A DNA stretch of 64,000 nt from Lepraria neglecta. Its lineage: Eukaryota > Ascomycota > Lecanoromycetes > Lecanorales > Stereocaulaceae. The stretch is from positions 2,418,001 through 2,482,000 of the forward strand of contig CM065647.1 in the NCBI GenBank assembly GCA_033220425.1, in the 5' to 3' direction. A model generated the notes under the pieces. That model was not told the origin of the DNA and did no database searches. It saw only the letters and a program-made list of their open reading frames with translations. Shown piece after piece: positions 56,039-64,000 of this stretch (position 1 is its first letter; the number at the start of each line of letters is the position of its first letter). The position numbers and the translations under genes were made by a program.

Positions 56039-57427
56039 CTGCCTTCTCCAGCTGTGTCTACGTCTGCACCTTTGGATTCCAGATAATGTTACAATATGCC
56101 CATCGACGACTTTGGCTAAGATCACGTTCGATGAGCCGTCTCCTCCTGGCTGGATGGACCGCGACCCAAACAGCCAGCTCCTCACGCAGCAACAGAGTGA
56201 TGTCAACCACCCAAAGACTCTACAACAAGCCAGTAATGTCCTCGATATCACATGATCGCAGACATAATTGCCAGTCCATGATGGACCGAGTAAAGGATTA
56301 CGCTTTCCAAGCAATCTTTGGATTGAGACCATCAGTCGGTCACGACTGAGATCATGTAGCAAGCTTACGGCGTATACCAGGTAAGAAGCCGCTACACAAC
56401 ATTTGTGTGGCATTCTTGGATTTCAGCTGACACCTGGGCAGTTCAATGCTATCGCTGGTCCATCCCCAAAGCCTTCTCTCTTTCCACGATATCGAGGATG
56501 CAACATTGTTTGTGGAGACGAAAGCTTGTGCGTGGCCAAGATCATTAGATGATAAACTGGAAGTGTGCACGAGTTGCTCTTGCTGCAACATCAATCTTCC
56601 AATACTGTGATCGCAAGGAGTAAGGTTTAGCATGATCATCTTTGGGTAGGAGCTCGGCGTGAATCTGCGTCTTCGCAAGGCTACGTGCCAGCAGAAAGTT
56701 TCGAGCTTCGAGTTTCTTGCCAACCAAAACAATTTGAAAGAAGCGCTTTGTATGTCGGAACAAAGACCGACCCTTTTCGCATTGGTCTATACTCAAGTGG
56801 CAAGGATCGAGGAAAAGAAACGCTTTGCACATGGAAAACCGGAGGCAAAGTTCTTCCAATACTAATGCCATTAACATCGACAGCGGCTTCTCGTACTGCT
56901 CACGTACGGGTAGAGGCTACGACTTAGTACATACATGAGTTTGGTGAGCTTGAAGAGAGGTGAATCACCTTAGCGCTAAGGCTGGCTAAGAATAGCTTGC
57001 CGCCAGAAACTCCCGAGAATTTTCCTCAGCCAACGATACGAATCTTCATCCAAGTTCCCAAAACTTGTGTTCCGTTACAAAAAACCTTGCTTAAAGTTCT
57101 GAAACCAGGTTTCAGGCCTGTCAAACAATCGGAACAATGGAAACCATAATCAGGGTCTTCTCTCCGGTTTGCCTTGTCCACATTCCTTGTGTTGATTCGC
57201 CAGCGCCTGCCAATCGCTTTGTTTCAGCGCGATGAATAGAACGGTCTCTCCTTTGACGTGTCACACAGCTATTCTTGCATTGTGACACAAACGTTCAAAT
57301 ACTTTGATCTTCCTGTTCCCAAGGTTTCTTGCTTCTCTACTCATTGTTGCACTTCCGCCAAGAAGAACGAAAGAACATCTCTCGGCCTTTCTATCAACGT
57401 CTCTGCTGTGCGGATACATCTCTCATC
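56039..57427. other. Intergenic, nothing recognised
   Basis: About 1.4 kb. Overlapping frames on both strands of 60-126 codons (for example minus 56545-56877) show no domain or splice pattern. The last 200 bases are CT-rich and form the promoter and leader of the SUR7-family gene. Confidence 0.35.
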
Positions 57428-58482
57428 ATGCGTTACTCAGCTATCCTTCCTATCGTTCTCTCTCTAACAGCCTTTATTCTGTCTATGCTCTGCCTCTTTG
57501 CTGGTTCAAAGCCCGGGTATCTAGAGCAGGCAAACCTTTTGACTGTACGTTTCATACAATACATTTTTTGACCTTGATCGGCTACTGACATGAGACTTAG
57601 CTTAATACGTCCATGCTCGGCCACGAAATCGTGAATCCTCCCAAGACCTCGTCTAAAACGCTCAACTCCATCGAAAATAGTATTCAGAAGGACATCAACA
57701 AGGCTGTGTCAGATGTAGCAAAAGAGCTCAATATCCACGACTTCTACAGTGTTCACATTCTGGACTTCTGCGAAGTAGGTTTCATCCTCCCACTATTCAG
57801 CTCCTCCAAAGTGCAGAGGAGCCTCACATTGACATCATCTCTGTAAACAGGGTTACTACACGCCCTCGCCTATGGCCAACAAAACCTCGACTCCGGCTAA
57901 GAATGTGACTTACTGCTCTAACCAGACCACGCTGTTCCATTTTGACCCTACGGCCATCCTCCAGAAAGAGCTCAAGAAAGGCATTAATCTTACCGAACTG
58001 CAATGGCCGTCGGCGGTTGAAGACGGCATCCGAGCTACAGAGCTAGCCAGCAAAGTCATGTTTGTCGTCTACTGCTTCGGAATCACGACAACGGCGTTAT
58101 CCCTTATTGGTGCTTTGATCTCCCTCTTCACTTTGGGCAGGCTAAGCGCTCTTATCAACCTCGGGATCTCAATGGTATGTTTCCTGAACCCTGCTCCAAG
58201 AGAAACCATGAGTTTGGCTAATTGTGCCTCTTCTAGTTTGCCTGCTTCTGCCTCATGGTTGCGTCCGCTACTGCTACTGGCATCATTAACAAGGTCGTAG
58301 AGAATGTCAATGCTCACGGCACTACTATCGGCCTTTCAGCGACCAAGGGCACAACCTTCATCGGCATGACATGGTCGGCAGATCTTTTGATGTTGTTTGT
58401 TGGCTTTGTCTGGCTATTCTACTTCATCAAGGGCAGGAAGGAGGAGATGTCTTATATCCCTGAGGGCAAAGAAGGATATTAA
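57428..58482 (+). CDS. SUR7/PalI-family plasma membrane protein
   Basis: Four exons: 57428-57544, 57601-57774, 57851-58174 and 58237-58482, giving 286 residues; all introns are in phase 0. TM1 (SAILPIVLSLTAFILSMLCLFAGS) is followed by an extracellular loop with FCEGYYTP.., a Cys-Gly pattern typical of SUR7 proteins, and NVTYCSNQTTLFHFD. Then come TM2 (MFVVYCFGITTTALSLIGALISL), TM3 (FACFCLMVASATATGII) and TM4 (MLFVGFVWLFYF). The four-helix claudin-like layout marks eisosome or cortical-patch proteins. It probably acts in membrane organisation or wall-stress response, by family only. The cytosolic tail is short (RKEEMSYIPEGKEGY). Confidence 0.85.
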
Positions 58483-59028
58483 CGAAGATACGGAGGAATG
58501 AAGGACAATATGGCGTACGGCGTTTCTCAGGAAATCCTGTATACTAGACTTGCGGACTAACATGGCTGGCCTGATGTAGTTGGCGCGCACAATTTAGAAT
58601 TTAATGTACCATGATAATCATGGAGCCGATTGAGACATCATTTTCTATCTATAAGTAGCACAACATCCCGATGGCACACTTCCATCATATGGCAGGAATA
58701 ATTAGTGACTTAGTAGTGGGAGAAATAGCTGCACATGACGATTGGGCGTGGGGAAGTCGGTGTTCCCTTCCTCTCAGCCCCACTTTTCCCAACGTTAATC
58801 CTTCAACTTCCTGTGCTCCTTGGTGCTTCTTCCCCCCAAGCTTCACTACCGCTTCACCTGGCCTGTGCCTAAACCAAAATCCTTTTCCCCCTCTCCAACA
58901 AATACCTTCGTGAACCTCCAACTTGAGCTCACAAAGTCGTTCTCCCAAGCACACCTCATTAATACTCACCGCTTTCTCCTCGAAAACTCTTCCACCAGCT
59001 ACAGCTTACAAGTCCTACAAACACAAAC
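58483..59028. other. Promoter of the mannitol-1-phosphate dehydrogenase gene
   Basis: 546 bp with a long CT-rich tract (about 58760-58990) just before the start, common in strongly expressed fungal genes. No other element was identified. Confidence 0.45.
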
Positions 59029-60307
59029 ATGGGTCTCAAAGCTGTTCATTTCGGTGGTGGCAACATCGGCCGTGGATTTGTTGCAGAGAAACTGCACCAA
59101 TCTGGCTTTGAGGTAATCCCACAATTCGTGAAGCAGTAGCAGAACATTACTGACAACCTCATGTGTACAGGTAGTCTTCGTCGATGTCGTTGACAAGCTC
59201 ATTGAGCAGCTCCAGTCAGTGCCAAAATACACAGTCACCGAGATTGGAGGCGAGGGCGAGAAGGTCAATACCATCACCAATTACCGTGCCATCAACTCCA
59301 AGACCCACGAGGCAGAGGCCATAAAGGAGATCTCCACAGCCGACATGGTGAGCCGCAACCAGAAGTAGCAATCACAGAGCCGTACTTAGATCTGTGAATA
59401 GGTTACTTGTGCTGTCGGCCCCAACATCCTCAAGTTCATTGCTCCAGTCATTGCCAAGGCTATTGACGCTCGCACCGATTCTACACCACTCGCAGTCGTT
59501 GCATGCGAGAATATGATTGGTGCGACCGACAAGCTCGCGGAATTTATCAAGGACCCCAAGAATACCCCAGAGGACCGCGTCTCTTCCATCAACGACCGTG
59601 CCCGCTTCGCCAACTCCGCCATTGATCGTATTGTCCCAGGTCAAGATCCAGATGCTGGCCTCAACGTCAAGATCGAATCCTTCTACGAGTGGGTCGTCGA
59701 TAAGACGCCCTTTGCTCCTCATGGTCCTCCCAAGGTCGATGCCATCAAATGGGTGGACGACCTTGTGCCATACATTGAGCGCAAGCTCTTCACTGTCAAT
59801 ACGGGTCATGCAGCAGCAGCCTACTACGGGCATGCACGCGGCAAGCATACTATTGCTGCTGCATTGGACGACAAAGAGATCCATGACATTGTGCGGGAGT
59901 GTCTTGCAGAGACATCTCACCTAATTGTCAACAAGCACGGCATCACTGTCCAGGAGCAAAAGGACTACGTGGAGAAGATCATCAAGCGTATCTCAAATCC
60001 GCATCTCGAGGATGTTGTGGAGCGTGTCGGCCGTGCACCACTACGGAAACTTGGGCGTCAAGAGCGTTTTGTGGGCCCCGCACACCATTTGGCAGAGCAG
60101 GGTGACAAGTATACAGCGCTGTTGGGGGCTATGGAGCAGGCCTTCAATTTTGTGGATGTGGAGGGTGATGAGGAGAGCTTCGACTTGGGCAAGATGCTGA
60201 AGAGCATGGATGCCACAAGCATTGTCAGCAAAGTGTGTGGGCTAGAGAAGAGCGACAAGATGTTTGGTGAGGTTCAGGCAATTGTGGAAAGAGTTCAGAA
60301 GAAGTAG
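59029..60307 (+). CDS. mpd1: Mannitol-1-phosphate 5-dehydrogenase
   Basis: Three exons: 59029-59112, 59171-59347 and 59402-60307, giving 388 residues, the usual length. The start [20 protein letters not shown] is the Rossmann NAD-binding loop (GGGNIGRGF). The C-terminal domain contains [20 protein letters not shown] with the catalytic-type K/H residues of the long-chain mannitol dehydrogenase family, and [11 protein letters not shown]. The enzyme interconverts fructose-6-phosphate and mannitol-1-phosphate with NADH, the entry to the fungal mannitol pool for carbon storage and stress protection in the cytosol. All introns are in phase 0. Confidence 0.95.
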
Positions 60308-61517
60308 ACGCGCAGGGACACAGGGCCAGATTATGAGCATGAGAGATATAAAGAGATGAGCATGATGATGGAAAAGTTTGATATGCAGCAATCTCTAGGT
60401 ATACAACCCAAGCTTTCTTTGCTTGAAGCGGCTTGTCATCTCCTTTATGAAGCCCTCAGAAACACTAATACGCCTTGAGCACAGGGCTTGACATGGGCGT
60501 TTTCGTTTCCCATGACTTGCTGAAGTGTGATATGCTGACAACCATTCACGATGATTGAACCTGCATCAGGAGATGCCCCCGATAGAAATTACCATGTTCC
60601 CACGTGTCCTCAAAACACGGAGAAGTCAAAAGACGAAGAAGCGGTGAATGGTATTGTGCAACTGCAACTGTTGTGAATGGTGGCGCCGAGTCCTCATCCC
60701 AGTCACGTGTAGGAATCAAGGCTCGGATCCTTGAGATTCGACCATTCTTAATGAAACCTGCATGAAGCACTGGCAAATAGTAGCGATGAGATCTCGACCT
60801 CCGGATCGATGGCTGAGGATACAGCCCTTGATTCTGATGATGTGAAGTCTCAGGGGTCCCGTTGTTGTCAGATGCCAACCCTGACTGTGCCTGTTCAACC
60901 TGGCTCTTACCAAAAACCCAAACCACAGTTAACAAGTAGTTCCGACTAGAACCCAACGAAATCCTGCCAAGAAGCCTCACCGGTACCAAATATCAGGTGA
61001 ATGTGGTAGTTCCTTCCCCTCAACTGCAGCCTTTATGTCAGGTGCTAACCCTTCACAACACACCATCTCTTTAACACTCGACCACACTTTCTCTTGCCCA
61101 AAAAGACTTATCGTCCTGCAGATTATTTCAATCATATCCACATTACCTTACTCCCAGTGTTATCAGCCAAGGAAAAGCCTCTTTAGGTGTGCTGTTGTCA
61201 CCACTGGCTCACTATCACTGAGCGGCATCCATGTTACGCCTGCTCACCCAGACGGTCACCCACCAGTATTTTCCCATTCTAATCACAGCCAAACAAACAC
61301 AAGAGAAGACGGTTCTCCTCGCACTCCAACTTGTTAAAGCAGCACCCAAACATACAAAAGTTACCCCACACAAGACGGTCGCTGTTTCTACTTCGACTTC
61401 GGCTTCTACTTCCACTTCTCAGGCTCATCCACCAACTACGCTTGTTGATACCTGGGACGTATACTAGCGACTGACCGTCCTCTGAAAAACTCTGCTAGCT
61501 TTCCAGAGCCCACGAAA
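60308..61517. other. Intergenic, nothing supported
   Basis: About 1.2 kb. The CT- and AC-rich region 61000-61470 gives several overlapping low-complexity frames (for example a Ser/Thr-rich run near 61385-61430) that I take as leader or promoter sequence of the next gene, not coding. Confidence 0.35.
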
Positions 61518-63188
61518 ATGCTAGGGGTCAAAGCACGCTCAGAAATCCTCGCTCGAACTGAGTGGGAAGAACCCAACAATGCTCAATCTCTGAAGAGTGA
61601 CTTGCAAGTCCCTGGACGCGGACTCGGTCAAATCCACCCATCAAGATTCGAGACTGAGACATGGAATCCTCGTATCAACCTTTACGATGGCCAGCAGCAG
61701 TTTGGGAAGTTTGTTGACGCAATGATGAATCGCATTCGCTTTGAAGAGAGCAACCCAGAAGAGGTTCGCCAATTCGTCAAGCTCATAGCTTCTGATGAGA
61801 ACTGGATCTTCTTGCGGGTGGCTGTCCCTCGCATACCTGAGTTGAAACTGGACCAGTAAGTATATGCTTTACAAAACATCTTAGATATAGATAAAGATTC
61901 AGAGATGGCATTGCTGATGGCTATTAGTCTTCATGAGAACGATAACAAAAACTTTCAATTGGCACTACTCTTCCAGCAGCTCAAGTCTAAGATTCATCAA
62001 CGGAGCTTCGAAGAAGTCAAGGTCAAGACCGAGTGGGGGTATTACCACCAGCCCAGAGCAAAGCCCTTTTCGCATACACTACCATCCAGTAAAGGGCTCA
62101 CCAAGGCTGAACAGGCATATTTCGAACAGAGTCTGTTCGTTCACTACTCTGGCCCAAGGAAGATACCAGCCATGGAGCGTCTACTCCAAGGAACCTTGGC
62201 ATTGGGGTGGCATCTACCCGGTAAGATTCTATGCTACACCCTTTGCGCTGTAAGTGATCTTTATGAAATGCCCCATGCTAATCTTTAGCGCTTAGCCCTT
62301 AATCGACAGCAGCAAGATGCCCGGAAATACGGCATACGAGTTGAACGTGATAGCGAAGGCCTACCTATGTATATGTTGATGCCAGGCCAGCCTAGGGCAC
62401 GGGGTATATGGCCTCTGCGAAATCCTTCTCCTGCTTCGACCGCCGATACTAGCACTGCATCATCACAGATGGCCTCCCCATCTATGGCCCAGGCCTCCCC
62501 AACTACAAGCCAAGATGATCAAGGGAACGATACCCCACCATGTGAACTACTCACCGAACTCAATGTCGTGGCTGATGCAGGACCGAGTGTTGGAAAAGGC
62601 AAGGGCAAAATGATTTACACCAATGTCCCCCAGGTGTTCGGGACTTCAGCGTCATCATCGTCCACAGCCTACCAGACCAACGTCCCCGTTGATGCCGAAG
62701 TACCCAACTCGAGCGTCCCCAACCAACGCGAGACCCAAGCCAAGAGTGTAAAATCGAAAGTCGCTTCCGGAAAGATGACAAGCCCTGAGTTGGAATACAT
62801 ACGGAAATTACCTACAGTACCCAACACAGCTCCTCCCAAGGGACCCATATATCCTAATATACCTCCAGAACCTACCATCGTCCCGCCCACCCCCAAGCAG
62901 GACTACTACGAGTACATGTTCCACTATGCCCAGAACTATTCCCCATTCATCAGATTGTGCTACCAAATCGCCAGGACCAATCACATGTCAAGAGTCATCG
63001 AGGCTGACGCCAAGGCAATGAGGCTGCACTCTGTCCAAGCTCTGAGGCTCCAGAGGAGACCGGAAATGGTGGGTGAATGCACTAAAGTTGTTGTTGCGAC
63101 GAGGCACGGGTGGAAAACTTATTATTCGCCTTTGCACACCAAGTATAGGGGGGTACCCAGGAGTGTTTGGAGGGTCATATGGATGTGA
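61518..63188 (+). CDS. Unrecognised protein, multi-exon
   Basis: Probable exons: 61518 to about 61855, about 61903 to 62249 and 62289-63188, roughly 520 residues. The first has a charged block (GKFVDAMMNRIRFEESNPEEVRQFVKLIASDENWIFLRVAVPRIPELKL). The second is helical (MALLMAISLHENDNKNFQLALLFQQLK). The third is a long Ser/Pro/Thr-rich linker ending in a folded-looking tail (YYEYMFHYAQNYSPFIRLCYQIARTN). The second intron (GTAAGT..TTTAG) is clean and in phase. At the first junction the obvious GTAAGT (61856) and TTCAG (61902) sites join the exons out of frame, and no other pair I found repairs it. The gene may therefore carry a one-base lesion or have an unusual splice. I do not recognise the family and see no catalytic motif. 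Confidence 0.5.
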
Positions 63189-64000
63189 GGGGAAATGCGA
63201 AGGGGAGTGAGAATGCGATGCTCATTTTTAATTCATGCTTGCGAACAGATGCCATGGGTGATGGCACGGATGGAAGCGCACTGCTTGCCCTTATTTTTCT
63301 TACAGCCTTGTAGATACCCTGGGCTGCAGCCTCGCTTGTCAGGATTTTTGCATGAGGAGATGGAGTGCGAAGGATCATGCGATAATTTAATGTTTAATTC
63401 GAGCTTGCGAGTACCTCTGAGAAGGATGAGCGAGCACATTATATACTTTTCTTTCTTTAGTTACAGACCCCTAAAAGATAGCGTCAATAATGCGTTGCAT
63501 TGCACCAACAAGACAAACCCCGAACATCTTTCCTATCGGCCTCTGTAACACTCTCGACACCGCTTTAATCCTCTGTGGCTTACGCGTTTCTTGGTACCTG
63601 GTCCTTCCCGATCATCTGAATTGTAGCCATCCAGACATTCTAGTCCACCACCCTCTCTCCCCCCAATGTCCGTTCATCAAATATACATTATGCATTATGC
63701 AATCATCCGTACGTGGCGGCTCCACCTTCTCCGTCCTTGCAGCAGCCATGTGCGCTGGAACGGCATTAGGCAACTAACCGGTAGACTGTTCGGCTTCGTT
63801 CCTTATCGACTGGTTCTTCTGGGTCTTGTTGGTTTGCCCAATCAATTGGCTGTTGCGTGACGCGGTGTGTAGATAGGAAGGAGATAGATAGCGAGGAGAA
63901 GGTCGTAAGACCAAGAGGTTAATTGAAATCTTACGCGTTCTCGCACATAGTGAGTATGACGTGTGTACACCGCCTGCTTCCCTCCCTCTTCCCGGAGTAA
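63189..64000. other. Window end, nothing supported
   Basis: About 0.8 kb after the unrecognised gene. A frame at 63490-63777 and another at 63666-63860 have no motif; no repeat or element end is visible. Confidence 0.35.

Noticed and set aside
1-64000. CRISPR arrays, rRNA, tRNA, polyketide synthase or terpene genes, LTR elements
   Set aside because: None were seen on either strand. The only repeat-bearing candidates are the short elements listed.

Overview
The window comes from the nuclear genome of a filamentous ascomycete (Pezizomycotina). The evidence is dense genes with many 48-80 nt GT-AG introns carrying CTGAC/CTAAC branch points, an iterative-type fungal NRPS, and a set of fungal housekeeping genes (MED18, RTT106, AIM41, NUP170, DDI1, GLO3, TIM21, mannitol-1-phosphate dehydrogenase). 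Genus cannot be told from the sequence alone. All calls come from reading translations by eye; no database search was run.

1-16 kb: a compact biosynthetic gene cluster. On the minus strand lie an Fe(II)/2-oxoglutarate oxygenase (1050-2186), a pyrroline-5-carboxylate reductase homologue (2673-3779) and a 14-TM MFS exporter (4615-6466). Divergent from them is a 2932-residue NRPS (7074-16096) with order partial C - A1 - T1 - C1 - T2 - C2 - A2 - T3 - C(T). An oxygenase plus a P5C reductase beside an NRPS is the pairing known to make methylprolines from leucine or isoleucine. I therefore infer a small, probably cyclic peptide containing a substituted proline. The shared MFS/NRPS promoter holds TATA boxes on both sides and a block of direct and inverted repeats.

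16-23 kb: MED18, a small secreted fucose-lectin-like protein, a gene-poor 2.3 kb stretch, and the histone chaperone RTT106.

23-33 kb: a decay zone. An MHYT-domain sensor, a protein kinase and a CorA-like transporter gene are recognisable but broken by stops and frameshifts. A cupin_5 gene looks intact. A short MITE-like element and a small broken unknown gene also lie here.

33-49 kb: ordinary intact genes: an F-box protein, AIM41 and NUP170 (divergent), an EXPERA/TMEM97-like membrane protein, MTHFR (MET13 type) and orotate phosphoribosyltransferase (divergent), DDI1 (whose start codon is split by an intron) and a GNAT acetyltransferase.

49-64 kb: a gene-poor stretch, a decayed 7TM-RGS gene, GLO3 ArfGAP and TIM21 (divergent), a SUR7-family protein, mannitol-1-phosphate 5-dehydrogenase and an unrecognised multi-exon gene with one unresolved exon junction.
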